From positions 1 through 55,360 of the forward strand of contig NZ_JALLIN010000050.1 in NCBI RefSeq assembly GCF_023630175.1: a stretch of 55,360 nucleotides of DNA. The letters are read 5' to 3'. Position 1 is the stretch's first letter; each line of letters begins with the position of its first letter. The stretch is from Streptomyces cellostaticus (GTDB lineage Bacteria > Actinomycetota > Actinomycetes > Streptomycetales > Streptomycetaceae). Below the pieces are notes generated by a model. The model was not told where the DNA came from and searched no databases. It saw only the letters and a list, made by a program, of their open reading frames with translations. A program made the position numbers and the translations under genes. Below, piece by piece: positions 7,820 to 16,721 of the stretch.

Positions 7820-9550
7820 TCACGGCATCGCGTGCACATGCGCCCCCACCGCGTTCGACCACGCGTTGCCGGACGAGGCGTCCCAGTTCGTGGACCAGGT
7901 CATCGCGCCGCGCAGGCCGGGGTAGGTCTTCGAGGGCCTGAAGGTGCCGCAGCCGGTGCCCTTGCTCAGGCAGTCCAGCGCGTTGTTCACGACCGTCGGG
8001 GACACGTAGCCGCTGCCCGCGCCCCTCGTCGAGGCCGGCAGGCCGAGGCCGACCTGCGACGGGGACAGGCCGCCCTCGAGCTGGATGCAGGCGAGGGCTG
8101 TCAGGAAGTCCACCGAGCCCTGGCTGTAGACCTTGCCGTCACAGCCCAGCATGGAACCGCTGTTGTAGTACTGCATGTTGACGACCGTGAGGATGTCCCT
8201 GACGTTCAGGGCCGTCCGGAAGTAGGCGTTCGACGTCGACTGCATGTCGATCGTCTGGGGAGCCATCGTGATGACCAGGGACGGGCCCGCCTTCGAGGAG
8301 AGGGAGCGCAGCGCCTGCGTCATGTAGGTCGCGTCGAGACCGTTCTCCAGGTCGATGTCGACGCCGTCGAACCCGTACGTCTGCATGAGGGAGTGGACGG
8401 AGTTCGCGAAGTTCGCCGCCGAGGCCGAGTCGCTGACCGACACCGTGCCGTTCTGGCCGCCGATGGAGACGACGACCTTCTTGCCCGCCGCCTGCTTGGC
8501 CTTGATGTCGGCCTTGAACCGGTCGACGGTGTAGCCGCCGAGGCCGGCCGAGTCCAGGTTGAAGGAGACCGCGCCCGGTGTGCCGGTGGCGTCGGCGAAG
8601 GCGACCGCGATGATGTCGTAGGCCGACGGGACGTCGGAGATCCGCTGGACCTTCGCCCCGTTGTCGAAGTTCTGCCAGTAACCGGTCACGGCGTGCTTGG
8701 GCAGCGAACCGCCGCCGCCCCCACCGCCGGTGGCCGCCGTCGTCGCCGTCACCGCGCCCGACTTGGCGGACTCGCCCGCCGAGTTGGTCGCCGTGACCTG
8801 GAAGGAGTACGAGGTCGACGCGGTGAGGCCGCCGACCGTCGCCGAGGTGCCCGTCACCGCCGTCACCCTGGTGCCGTCGCGGTAGACGTGGTAGCCGGTG
8901 GCGCCGGACACCGCCGGCCAGGACAGCGAGACCGAGGAGGAGGTCGTGCCGGCAACCGTCACGCCGGAGGGCGCGGCGGGCACGGTGGGGGCCGGGTCGT
9001 CGCCGCCACCGCCGTCGGGGCCGTAGACGGAGATGTCGTCGGCGTAGTAGGCGGCCTGGCCGTACCAGCCGTGCGTGTACACCGTGACGGACGTCGTCGA
9101 CGCGCCCGTGGTGAACGTCGTCGAGAGCTGCTTCCAGGACGCGCTGTCGGGGGTCCAGGTCGAGACGTCCGTCGTGCCGGTGCCGGTGACCCCCAGGTAG
9201 GTGTAGCCGCCCTGGACCCATCCGCTCAGCGCGTAGGTGGAGTTGGGCTTCACCGCGACCGACTGGGAGCACCGGGCGTTGTCCTGGCCGGCCGGAGTGG
9301 CCTGCAGCGCCGAGGAGCCGGAGTGGACGGGGGAGGAGACCGTCGTGCCGCTGGCGGCCGTACAGGTCCAGTTGCCCAGGCCCGCCTCGAAGCCGGCGTT
9401 GCGGGCGTTGTTGACGTCCGCGGCCGAGGCGGGGGCGGCGGCCAGGCCCGCGAGGGCGAGGGCGAGGGCGGTGGCGGCGGACCAGGTGCCGGCGCGTGTC
9501 CGGCGTCCGCGTCCGGTCCGGTCCGACGGCATGGCTGATGCACGGTCCAC
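7820..9550 (-). CDS. chiA: Secreted GH18 chitinase (CBM-FnIII-GH18)
   Basis: This 576-residue secreted chitinase hydrolyses chitin to chitooligosaccharides outside the cell. A long twin-arginine-containing signal sequence ends around Ala43 (APASA). Residues 45-175 look like a jelly-roll carbohydrate-binding module, about 190-272 a fibronectin type III domain, a Gly-rich linker follows, and about 284-576 form the GH18 domain. The catalytic motif DGVDIDLE is at 395-402 with Glu402 as the acid/base. The start is a GTG with GGAGG five bases upstream. The domain order matches the chitinase called chiA in S. coelicolor; the symbol is given on that resemblance and on gene order, so treat it as likely rather than proven. 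Its promoter has two DasR-type repeats, indicating GlcNAc-responsive control. Confidence 0.9.
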   Translation of the reverse strand: MDRASAMPSDRTGRGRRTRAGTWSAATALALALAGLAAAPASAADVNNARNAGFEAGLGNWTCTAASGTTVSSPVHSGSSALQATPAGQDNARCSQSVAVKPNSTYALSGWVQGGYTYLGVTGTGTTDVSTWTPDSASWKQLSTTFTTGASTTSVTVYTHGWYGQAAYYADDISVYGPDGGGGDDPAPTVPAAPSGVTVAGTTSSSVSLSWPAVSGATGYHVYRDGTRVTAVTGTSATVGGLTASTSYSFQVTATNSAGESAKSGAVTATTAATGGGGGGGSLPKHAVTGYWQNFDNGAKVQRISDVPSAYDIIAVAFADATGTPGAVSFNLDSAGLGGYTVDRFKADIKAKQAAGKKVVVSIGGQNGTVSVSDSASAANFANSVHSLMQTYGFDGVDIDLENGLDATYMTQALRSLSSKAGPSLVITMAPQTIDMQSTSNAYFRTALNVRDILTVVNMQYYNSGSMLGCDGKVYSQGSVDFLTALACIQLEGGLSPSQVGLGLPASTRGAGSGYVSPTVVNNALDCLSKGTGCGTFRPSKTYPGLRGAMTWSTNWDASSGNAWSNAVGAHVHAMP

Positions 9551-9858
9551 AGGGGCCTCCGGTGGGGGAGTCGGTGGGGAGGGTGGGGCGGGGGACGGTG
9601 GCCACCGTTGGCGTACAAGTTGGTCTAGGCCAATCCGGCTGTCAAGAGGTCCAGACCAAAACCATCTCCGGCCCGGCGCTCAACCTGTCCGGTTTTGGCG
9701 CCACTTGTGCCCGATGAGTTCCACACGAGCTACACAAACGCTGTTCTCCGGTCATTGGGGCGTGGATACAGTGCTCACGTAGTCACGCAATGAAGTCGTC
9801 CCGGCGCGGAGGAGTGACACCGACGAGCCGCGGGGCGTGAAGGAGCGGGGAGCTGCGC
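9551..9858. promoter_or_regulatory. Chitinase promoter with two DasR-type repeats
   Basis: This 308-base divergent spacer holds TTGGTCTAGGCCAA (9620-9633) and AGGTCCAGACCA (9647-9658). Both are close to the 12-base repeat TGGTCTAGACCA described at Streptomyces chitinase promoters and to the DasR operator. On the minus strand a perfect TTGACA (9640-9645) sits between them, so the order is repeat, -35, repeat, as in known chitinase promoters. No convincing -10 is visible at 17 bases. The remaining part toward 9858 precedes the pilus locus and shows no clear promoter. Confidence 0.8.
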
Positions 9859-10719
9859 GTGCCAACTGCCATTGCCGTGACCAGTGCCGACATGGCACTG
9901 CCGGCGCAGGACGAACGGACCATGCCCGCCGTCGTGCTGCGCGACCTCGACCGGCGCCCGCTGGAGCAGACCCTCACCGAACTGCACGCGCTGACGGAGC
10001 AGTACGGGTACCTGGTCGTCGTCTGCTCGCAGGCCACTCCGGAGCCCGTCGTGCGGCGGCTGCACACCCTGCGCTCGCTGCTGGAGAGCGACCGCGTCGC
10101 CGTCTTCCGGCCCGAGCTCCCGCCGCTCGGCATCGCCGTCCTCGCCCGGCAGCTCAGACAGCTCGCCTCCTGCGACCTCAGCCCCGGCGTGCTCGCCTCG
10201 GCGGGCCGGCTGCTCACGCACTACATCCACGCCGGTGCCGTCCTCGGCTCCGTCGCCCGGCTGGACCGGGTGCCGGTCGGGCTGAAGACGCACGCCAGGT
10301 CCTGGGTGCCGGGCAGCCAGTTCGCCGTCGTCGCCCATCCCGAGCCGCAGCTCGTCCGGGTCGCCCCCGGCGCCAGGCTCAAGGGCCCCGAGTTCGGCAC
10401 CTGGATGCTCATCGCCAAGGGGCAGTTGCAGAGCGACTGGCTCGCCGGACTCGCCGAGGAGTGGACCGCGCACGCGCTGCGCGAGACCCCGCTGCCGTCC
10501 GAGTCGCCGCGCTGGTGGGGTACGGGCCGGCTGATCGAGTTCTGCAGCCACCTCGCCGACCTGTCCGTCCTCTACCAACTGGTCACCTCGGTACGCCAGT
10601 CCACCTGCCACTGGTGCGGCCTCGACGTCATCGGCGACCGCTGCGTGTTCTGCTCCGCCACCCCGCCCCTCCACGAGCCGCCCGCGCCGCGGGCCCTGGA
10701 GCGGCGAACGCCCGCCTGA
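9859..10719 (+). CDS. Pilus-locus protein of unknown function with C-terminal zinc ribbon
   Basis: This 286-residue protein begins at a GTG with GGAG upstream. It has no signal peptide or membrane segment. The N-terminal two thirds look like a mixed alpha/beta globular domain with a stretch (YGYLVVVCSQATPEPVVRRL) reminiscent of a nucleotide- or partner-binding Rossmann-like half. The C-terminus carries CHWCG and CVFC, two CxxC pairs spaced like a zinc ribbon. It is the first gene before cpaB, 62 bases away, so it is probably a conserved part of this Streptomyces-type Tad locus. I do not recognise the family. A cytoplasmic adaptor or regulator of the pilus machine is a guess. Confidence 0.7.
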   Translation: MPTAIAVTSADMALPAQDERTMPAVVLRDLDRRPLEQTLTELHALTEQYGYLVVVCSQATPEPVVRRLHTLRSLLESDRVAVFRPELPPLGIAVLARQLRQLASCDLSPGVLASAGRLLTHYIHAGAVLGSVARLDRVPVGLKTHARSWVPGSQFAVVAHPEPQLVRVAPGARLKGPEFGTWMLIAKGQLQSDWLAGLAEEWTAHALRETPLPSESPRWWGTGRLIEFCSHLADLSVLYQLVTSVRQSTCHWCGLDVIGDRCVFCSATPPLHEPPAPRALERRTPA

Positions 10720-10781
10720 CCCGTACGAACGCCACATCACATCCCGCTCGACCGATTCCCCCCAATGAGGTTGCCCGGTTC

Positions 10782-11489
10782 ATGAACTCCCGTCAGCGCC
10801 GCGGCGTGATACTCCTGATCCTCTCGGTCCTGTGCGCCCTCGGCGCGTTCGCCGGCGTGCTCTCCGTCGTCCACGACGTGAACTCCAAGGTCGGGCCCGA
10901 GGTCACCGCCTACCGGGTCAAGTCCGACGTGAAGCCCTACACCGTGCTGAACACGGGCCAGTTCGAGAAGACCGAGATGCCCGAGCGGTGGCTGTCCGGC
11001 AACGCCGTCACCGATCTGCGGCAGATCCGGGGCAAGATCGCCGTGACCACCCTGCGCGCCGGCTCCCTGCTCCAGACCGACATGGTCGTCGACCGGCCCG
11101 CCCTGCAGCCGGGCCAGCAGGAGGTGGCCATCATGATCGACGCGGCGACCGGGGTCGCCGGCAAGATCACCCCCGGGTCGCGCGTCAACGTCTATGCCAC
11201 CTTCGAGGGAAAGAAGGAGGGCGACCCCGACCAGTCGAAGATCATCGTGACCAACGCCCGGGTCCTCGACGTCGGCCGCATCACCGCGCTCGAACCCGAC
11301 GCCGGCAAGGACCGCAGGGAGCCCACCGAGGCCGTCCCGATCACCTTCGCGCTGTCCACCCTCGACGCCCAGCGGATCACCTACGCCGAGTCCTTCGCCC
11401 AGCGGGTCCGGCTCGCCCTGGTGGCACCCGGCGGCCAGACCGGCGTTCCGGACAAGGACCGCACGTACGAACTCGCGACGGACAAGTGA
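10782..11489 (+). CDS. CpaB/RcpC-like SAF-domain pilus assembly protein
   Basis: This 235-residue protein has one N-terminal membrane segment (about residues 7-28) followed by an extracytoplasmic SAF domain (VKSDVKPYTVLNTGQFE, then RAGSLLQTDMV) and a C-terminal part of the CpaB/RcpC type (GSRVNVYATF and a region ending in AQRVRLALVAPG). CpaB proteins help assemble Flp pili at the envelope; in Gram-positives there is no outer-membrane secretin, so it probably interacts with peptidoglycan. The ATG at 10782 was chosen because the protein begins directly with basic residues and the membrane segment. It lies 12 bases before tadZ. Confidence 0.85.
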   Translation: MNSRQRRGVILLILSVLCALGAFAGVLSVVHDVNSKVGPEVTAYRVKSDVKPYTVLNTGQFEKTEMPERWLSGNAVTDLRQIRGKIAVTTLRAGSLLQTDMVVDRPALQPGQQEVAIMIDAATGVAGKITPGSRVNVYATFEGKKEGDPDQSKIIVTNARVLDVGRITALEPDAGKDRREPTEAVPITFALSTLDAQRITYAESFAQRVRLALVAPGGQTGVPDKDRTYELATDK

Positions 11490-11501
11490 GAGGCGGTCCG
11501 C

Positions 11502-12752
11502 ATGCCCACCAGGATCCTCCCGGCCGGCGCCGACCCCGACGCCGTCCGCTCCCTCGTCACGCTGCTCAGCCAGCTCCCCGACGCGGAGCCGCAGCCGCCC
11601 GTCACCGACTCCACCCAGCTCGTCGACGCCCTCGCCCGGCTCGCCGCCGAATCGGTCGACGAACTGCCCGAGGTCGTCGTCGTCCACGAACGCATCGGCC
11701 CGGTACCCGCCCTGGAGCTGATCCGCGAGGTCGCCCTGCGCTTCCCGGCCGTCGGCGTCATCCTCGTCACCACCGACGCGAGCCCCGGCCTGTTCTCCGC
11801 CGCCATGGACGCCGGCGCGCGCGGCCTGGTCCCGCTGCCGCTGTCGTACGAGGAACTCGCCAACCGGGTTCAGGCCGTCGCCCAGTGGTCGACGGGCGTA
11901 CGCCGCCATCTCGGTCACGGCGCCGACCCGACCGGCGGGGCCGGCGGCACCGTCGTCACGGTCAGCGGCGCCAAGGGAGGCGTCGGCGCGACCCTGGTCG
12001 CCATCCAGCTCGCGCTCGCCGCCCAGGCCTCCGGCCGGCCCACCGCCCTGCTCGACCTCGACCTGCAGGCCGGCGACGTCGCCTCCTACCTGGACGTCCA
12101 GTTCCGCCGCTCGGTCGTGGACCTGGCCGCCATCAACGACATCTCCCCGCGGGTCCTCGCCGACGCCGTCTTCCGCCACGACACCGGACTCGCCCTGCTC
12201 CTCGCCCCCGCCGAGGGCGAACGCGGCGAGGAGGTCACCGACCGCGCCGCCCGCCAGGTCGTCGGCGCCCTGCGCTCCCGCTACGAGGTCGTCGTCGTGG
12301 ACTGCGGCGCCCAGCTCGGCGGGGCGAGCGCGGCGGCGGTGGAGACGGCCGACACCGCGCTGCTGGTGACCACCCCCGACGTGGTCGCCGTACGCGCGGC
12401 CAAGCGGACCGTGCGGATGTGGGACCGGCTGCAGATCCGCAAGGCCGAGGAGACCACGGCCGTGGTCAACCGGCACACCCGCGGCACGGAGATCCAGCCG
12501 CCGCTGGTGCAGCGCATCACCGGTACGGCGCTGGCGCGCACCGCCGTACCCGCCAACTTCAGGGAGCTGCAGGCGGTCGTGGACGCGGGGCGCGTCCACG
12601 AACTCGACGGCAGGAGCACCGTCAAGCAGGCCCTGTGGGCGCTCGCCGGGGAGCTGGGCCTGGCCAAGGCGTCCGAGGGCCCCTCCCACCGGGGCGGTGG
12701 CCGGCCGCGCGGCGACCGGGCGTCCGTGAGCTTCCGGCGGCGGAAGGAGTGA
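11502..12752 (+). CDS. TadZ/CpaE-like ParA-family pilus localisation ATPase
   Basis: This 416-residue protein has an N-terminal receiver-like domain (about 1-130, with PEVVVVHERIGPVPALELIR and VGVILVTTDAS) and a C-terminal SIMIBI/ParA-type ATPase domain. The P-loop reads SGAKGGVGAT at about 153-162. The signature lysine of the deviant Walker motif (KGG) is present, but the second lysine expected before Thr is Ala, as occurs in some TadZ proteins. The segment YEVVVVDCG is the Walker B-like strand. TadZ marks the cell site where the Tad machine assembles. It lies between cpaB and tadE with short spacings, consistent with one operon. Confidence 0.85.
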   Translation: MPTRILPAGADPDAVRSLVTLLSQLPDAEPQPPVTDSTQLVDALARLAAESVDELPEVVVVHERIGPVPALELIREVALRFPAVGVILVTTDASPGLFSAAMDAGARGLVPLPLSYEELANRVQAVAQWSTGVRRHLGHGADPTGGAGGTVVTVSGAKGGVGATLVAIQLALAAQASGRPTALLDLDLQAGDVASYLDVQFRRSVVDLAAINDISPRVLADAVFRHDTGLALLLAPAEGERGEEVTDRAARQVVGALRSRYEVVVVDCGAQLGGASAAAVETADTALLVTTPDVVAVRAAKRTVRMWDRLQIRKAEETTAVVNRHTRGTEIQPPLVQRITGTALARTAVPANFRELQAVVDAGRVHELDGRSTVKQALWALAGELGLAKASEGPSHRGGGRPRGDRASVSFRRRKE

Positions 12753-12759
12753 GGGTCCG

Positions 12760-13143
12760 ATGAGACGCCCGCGCGGTGACGACCGGGGCCAGGTCGCCGT
12801 CGAGTTCCTGGGGATGACCCCGCTGATCGTGCTCACACTGGTGCTGATGTGGCAGTGCGTGCTCGTGGGGTACGCCTACACGCTCGCGGGGAATGCTGCC
12901 GACGAGGGGGTGCGGGCCGGGACGGCGGCGCACCGGGGCGAGCGTTTCGGCGCGTGCCAGCAGGCCGCGCTGAGGCACCTGTCGGGGGCCTGGCGGGAAG
13001 GGGCCGAGGTGACGCAGTGCGGCGGGCAGGGCTATGTGACCGCCGACGTGTCGCTGAAGGTCCCCGTCCTCTTCCCCGGCTCCGTCGACTTCCCCGTCAC
13101 GGTGCACGGCCACGCCGGCGCCGTCGAGGAGGTGAAGGACTGA
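12760..13143 (+). CDS. TadE-like pseudopilin
   Basis: This 127-residue protein starts with a short basic leader, then a prepilin-type cleavage motif with Gly10 followed by QVAVE and Phe, and one hydrophobic segment (about 16-40). The C-terminal part is a small extracytoplasmic domain with two cysteines (C67 and C87 region) that could form a disulphide. TadE proteins are processed by a prepilin peptidase and help build the Flp pilus. It lies 7 bases after tadZ and one base before the next tadE-like gene. Confidence 0.82.
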   Translation: MRRPRGDDRGQVAVEFLGMTPLIVLTLVLMWQCVLVGYAYTLAGNAADEGVRAGTAAHRGERFGACQQAALRHLSGAWREGAEVTQCGGQGYVTADVSLKVPVLFPGSVDFPVTVHGHAGAVEEVKD

Positions 13144-13144
13144 C

Positions 13145-13492
13145 ATGCCACGCAGGGGACGTGACCACGGCCAGGTGGCCATCGAGTACCTGGGGTTCAT
13201 CCCGGTCCTGCTGATCGTCGCACTGGCCGGCTTCCAGATCGGGGCCGTCGCCTACGCGGCCGAGCAGGCCGGCACGGCCGCTCGGGCCGGAGCACGGGCC
13301 GAGTCGCTCGGGCAGTCCGCCCAGCAGGCCTGCGCGCAGGCCGTCAGCGGCGGCCTGCGCGTGACCTGCGGCCCCAGCGGAGGAGGGGACGACTCGGTCA
13401 CCGTCACCGCCTCCGTCTCCATCCCCTCGGTCGTCCCGGGCTGGCACTTCGACCCCGCCGAGAAGTCCGCCACCATGCCCCGCGACCACTGA
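13145..13492 (+). CDS. Second TadE/TadF-like pseudopilin
   Basis: This 115-residue protein is a paralogue of the preceding gene. Gly9 is followed by QVAIEY, the prepilin cleavage motif with the conserved Glu at +5, and by a hydrophobic helix (about 15-37). The rest contains AEQAGTAARAGARAES, as in TadE/TadF families, and two cysteines. With only one base separating the two genes they are surely cotranscribed. Two minor pseudopilins per locus is the usual pattern in Tad systems. Confidence 0.82.
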   Translation: MPRRGRDHGQVAIEYLGFIPVLLIVALAGFQIGAVAYAAEQAGTAARAGARAESLGQSAQQACAQAVSGGLRVTCGPSGGGDDSVTVTASVSIPSVVPGWHFDPAEKSATMPRDH

Positions 13493-13510
13493 CCGAGGAG
13501 AGGCGAACCC

Positions 13511-14848
13511 ATGAGCCTGCGGGCACGCATCAACTCCCCCGAGGAACCGGGCACCCGGGGCGAGGACGGGCACCTGGTCGCCTCGTACCGGGCGAAGCTG
13601 CTGGAGGAGATCGACCTCGCCGAGATGAGTTCGCTGGCCGCCGCCGAACGCAGGGCGCGGCTCGAGCGGGTGCTCGGACACATCATCAGCCGCGAGGGCC
13701 CGGTGCTCTCCACCGCCGAGCGGTCCCAGCTCATCCGGCGGGTGGTGGACGAGGCGCTGGGCCTCGGCATCCTGGAACCCCTGCTGGAGGACGCCTCCAT
13801 CACCGAGATCATGGTGAACGGGCCGGACGCGATCTTCGTCGAACGCGGAGGCCGCGTCGAGCAGCTGCCGATGCGCTTCGCCTCCGCCGACCAGCTCATG
13901 CAGACCATCGAACGGATCGTCTCGACGGTCAACCGCCGCGTGGACGAGTCCAACCCGATGGTGGACGCCCGGCTCCCCTCCGGCGAGCGGGTCAACGTCA
14001 TCATCCCGCCGCTGTCCCTGACCGGCCCCACCCTCACCATCCGCCGCTTCCCGCGCTCCTTCACCCTCCAGGAGCTGATCGGCTTCGGCTCGCTCGACGA
14101 GCCCATGGTGTACCTGCTGGCCGGACTGGTGCAGGCGAAGTTCAACATCATCGTCTCCGGGGCCACCGGCACCGGCAAGACCACCCTGCTCAACGCCCTG
14201 TCCGGGCTCATCCCGGCACACGAGCGCATCATCACCATCGAGGACTCCGCCGAACTCCAGCTCCAGCAGACCCACGTGGTCCGGCTCGAGTCACGCCCGC
14301 CGAACGTCGAGGGCAAGGGCCAGGTCACCATCCGGGACCTGGTGCGCAACTCCCTGCGCATGCGGCCCGACCGCATCGTGGTCGGCGAGGTCCGCGGCGG
14401 CGAGTCCCTCGACATGCTCCAGGCCATGTCCACCGGCCACGACGGCTCCCTCGCCACCGTGCACGCCAACAGCGCGGAGGACGCCCTCACCCGGCTGCAG
14501 ACCCTCGCCTCCATGTCCGACGTCGAGGTGCCCTTCGTGGCGCTGCACGACCAGATCAACAGCGCCGTCGACGTCCTCGTCCAGCTCACCCGGTTCGCCG
14601 ACGGCGCCCGCCGCATCACCGAGATCGCCCTGCTGGACAGCCACGGTGGCGATCCGTACCGGCTCGCCACCGCGGCCCGCTTCCACGCCCGGCCCATGAC
14701 CGCCGACGGCCAGGTGTACGGCGCCTTCGAGTACCACCCGCTGCCCCGCCGCGCCGCCGACCGCCTCCACATGGCGGGCCAGCCCGTCCCGCAGGCCTTC
14801 GGCGTCGCGCACTCCGCGGAACAGCTCGCCACCCGAGAAGCCAGGTAG
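13511..14848 (+). CDS. tadA: TadA/CpaF secretion ATPase of the Flp pilus
   Basis: This 445-residue protein is the motor ATPase of the Tad machine and energises pilus assembly from the cytoplasmic face. The VirB11/GspE core is evident: GATGTGKTTLLNAL is Walker A at about 217-230, EDSAELQLQQTHVVRLE is the Asp box region, RMRPDRIVVGEVRGGE is Walker B, and GHDGSLATVHANS is the His box. The N-terminal part contains the family signature ITEIMVNGPDAIFVERGG. A good GAGAGG precedes the ATG. It is followed 7 bases later by tadB. Confidence 0.95.
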   Translation: MSLRARINSPEEPGTRGEDGHLVASYRAKLLEEIDLAEMSSLAAAERRARLERVLGHIISREGPVLSTAERSQLIRRVVDEALGLGILEPLLEDASITEIMVNGPDAIFVERGGRVEQLPMRFASADQLMQTIERIVSTVNRRVDESNPMVDARLPSGERVNVIIPPLSLTGPTLTIRRFPRSFTLQELIGFGSLDEPMVYLLAGLVQAKFNIIVSGATGTGKTTLLNALSGLIPAHERIITIEDSAELQLQQTHVVRLESRPPNVEGKGQVTIRDLVRNSLRMRPDRIVVGEVRGGESLDMLQAMSTGHDGSLATVHANSAEDALTRLQTLASMSDVEVPFVALHDQINSAVDVLVQLTRFADGARRITEIALLDSHGGDPYRLATAARFHARPMTADGQVYGAFEYHPLPRRAADRLHMAGQPVPQAFGVAHSAEQLATREAR

Positions 14849-14855
14849 GACCCCC

Positions 14856-15800
14856 ATGGAACTCCACACGCTCGTACAGCTCACCACCGGTGTCGCCCTG
14901 CTGACCTGCGTCCTGGCCGTCGCGGGCGTCCACACCTACGCGGCGGGCCGGGCCCAGCGCGCCGCCCTCGTCGACCGGCTCGCGCACGGCGCGGAAGGCT
15001 CCGCCCCCGGCCGCCGGCGCCGCTTCCCCACCCTGGACCGCCGGCTGCGCCGCACCGCACTCGGCCGGAAGCTGGAGCTGCGGCTGGCCGCGACCGGACT
15101 GGACGTCACCCCCGGCGAGTTCTTCGCGTACATGCTCGCCACGGTCGCCGCGCTCTGGCTCGTCGGACAGGCCACCCTGGCGCCCTTCTTCGGCCCGCTC
15201 GCCGGGCTGCTCGGCATCTGGGCGGCCGTCCAGTTCCTCAACTGGCAGCGGCAGAAACGCATCGAGCGCTTCATCAACCAGCTCCCCGAACTGGCCCGCA
15301 TCCTGGCCAACGCCACCCAGGCCGGCCTCGCCCTGCGCACCGCGATCGGCATGGCGGCGGAGGAGCTGGAGGCACCCGCGGGCGAGGAACTGGCCAAGGT
15401 CTCCGACCAACTGGCCATCGGCCACTCCCTCGACGACGCCCTGGGCGAACTCGCCGACCGGCTCCCCTCCCGCGAACTGGTCGTGCTCGTCACGACCCTG
15501 GTGCTGTCCAACCGGGCGGGCGGCCAGGTCGTCTCGGCCCTGCGCAACCTCACCGAGACCCTCGAGGAACGCAAGGAGACCCGGCGCGAGATCCGCACCC
15601 AGCTCTCCCAGGTGACGATGACGTCGTACGCCGTCCCCGTCCTCGGCATCGGCGCGCTGTTCCTGATGAACGGGGTCAAGGACGGCGCCCTCGACCGCAT
15701 GACCGGCTCACCGGTCGGCCAGGCCTGCGTGATCATCGCCTTCGCCATGTACGCCGTCGGGTTCGTCCTCATCCGCCGGATGAGCCGGATCGACGTGTGA
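14856..15800 (+). CDS. tadB: TadB-like inner-membrane platform protein
   Basis: This 314-residue membrane protein has an N-terminal hydrophobic segment, a pair of segments around 85-125, a cytoplasmic T2SSF (GspF) domain (about 145-270, with RFINQLPELARILANATQAGLALRTAI and LVTTLVLSNRAGGQV), and hydrophobic segments at the C-terminus. TadB and TadC form the platform on which TadA acts. It is preceded by tadA and followed after 13 bases by tadC, so it is part of the operon. Confidence 0.9.
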   Translation: MELHTLVQLTTGVALLTCVLAVAGVHTYAAGRAQRAALVDRLAHGAEGSAPGRRRRFPTLDRRLRRTALGRKLELRLAATGLDVTPGEFFAYMLATVAALWLVGQATLAPFFGPLAGLLGIWAAVQFLNWQRQKRIERFINQLPELARILANATQAGLALRTAIGMAAEELEAPAGEELAKVSDQLAIGHSLDDALGELADRLPSRELVVLVTTLVLSNRAGGQVVSALRNLTETLEERKETRREIRTQLSQVTMTSYAVPVLGIGALFLMNGVKDGALDRMTGSPVGQACVIIAFAMYAVGFVLIRRMSRIDV

Positions 15801-15813
15801 GGGGGCTGACCTG

Positions 15814-16701
15814 ATGGCATACCTGCTGGCCCTGCTGATGGGCCTCGGCGTCTGGGGCGCCTTCGCCGGCGTCCGGATGTACCGCGCGGACGCGAAGCTC
15901 CCCGGCGACCTCGCGCTCGCCCTCGAGGTCGGCGCCACCCGCACCGGCGCGGTGGACTCCGTGATCGACCGGATGGGCATGCGCTACGCCCCGGCCGTGC
16001 TCCGCCTGATGGGCCCCCGCCTGGTCGCCCGGTACCGCCGCAGGATCGACCTCGCGGGCAACCCCGGCGGCCTCACCATCGACCGCTACGCGGCCCGCCG
16101 CGCGGTCTACGGCGCACTCGGCGGCGTCGGCTTCCTGGTCTTCCTGCTGCGCGGCCAGTGGTTCGTCGCCCTGCTCCTGCTGCTGTTCGGGGCGTTCTGG
16201 ACGGAGGTCGGCATCTGGTCCGCGATCCGTGTCCGCAAGGACGTCATCGAGCGGACCCTGCCGGACTTCCTGGACGTGCTCGCGGTGGTGGTGAGCGCCG
16301 GGCTCGGCTTCCGCCAGGCACTGGACCGGGTGGCCACCCGCTACGAGGGCCCCTGGGCGGACGAACTGCGCATCACCCTGCGCCAGATGGACCTCGGCAT
16401 GAGCCGCCGTCAGGCCTTCGCGGAGCTGCGCCGCCGGAACGACTCCGAACAGGTGGCGATGTTCGTGACGGCGCTGCAGCAGGGCGAGGAACTGGGCGCG
16501 CCGATCGTCGACACCCTCGTCTCGCTCGCCAAGGACATGCGCCGCACGGACGCCCAGAACGCCCGCCGCAAGGCCGCCCGCGCGGTCCCCAAGGCCACCT
16601 TGATGATCACCACGTTCATGGTCCCGGCGACGATGCTGCTGCTGGGCGCGGGCCTGCTGCTGGGTTCCGGCGTCGACTTCGGCTCCCTGACGGGCGAGTA
16701 G
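15814..16701 (+). CDS. tadC: TadC-like inner-membrane platform protein
   Basis: This 295-residue protein is the second GspF-type platform component. It has an N-terminal membrane segment, a hydrophobic pair near 100-130, a T2SSF domain (about 150-250, with LPDFLDVLAVVVSAGLGFRQALDRVA and FVTALQQGEELGAPIVDTL) and a C-terminal hydrophobic helix. GGGGGCTGACCTG precedes the ATG. It ends 20 bases before the histidine kinase gene, which makes joint transcription of the pilus and two-component genes likely. Confidence 0.9.
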   Translation: MAYLLALLMGLGVWGAFAGVRMYRADAKLPGDLALALEVGATRTGAVDSVIDRMGMRYAPAVLRLMGPRLVARYRRRIDLAGNPGGLTIDRYAARRAVYGALGGVGFLVFLLRGQWFVALLLLLFGAFWTEVGIWSAIRVRKDVIERTLPDFLDVLAVVVSAGLGFRQALDRVATRYEGPWADELRITLRQMDLGMSRRQAFAELRRRNDSEQVAMFVTALQQGEELGAPIVDTLVSLAKDMRRTDAQNARRKAARAVPKATLMITTFMVPATMLLLGAGLLLGSGVDFGSLTGE

Positions 16702-16721
16702 GCGGGGGCGAGGTGGCGACC

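Noticed and set aside
13252..14832. 526-codon minus-strand frame over tadA
   Set aside because: It is a shadow frame, rich in Ser, Arg and Thr, opposite the well-marked TadA ATPase.
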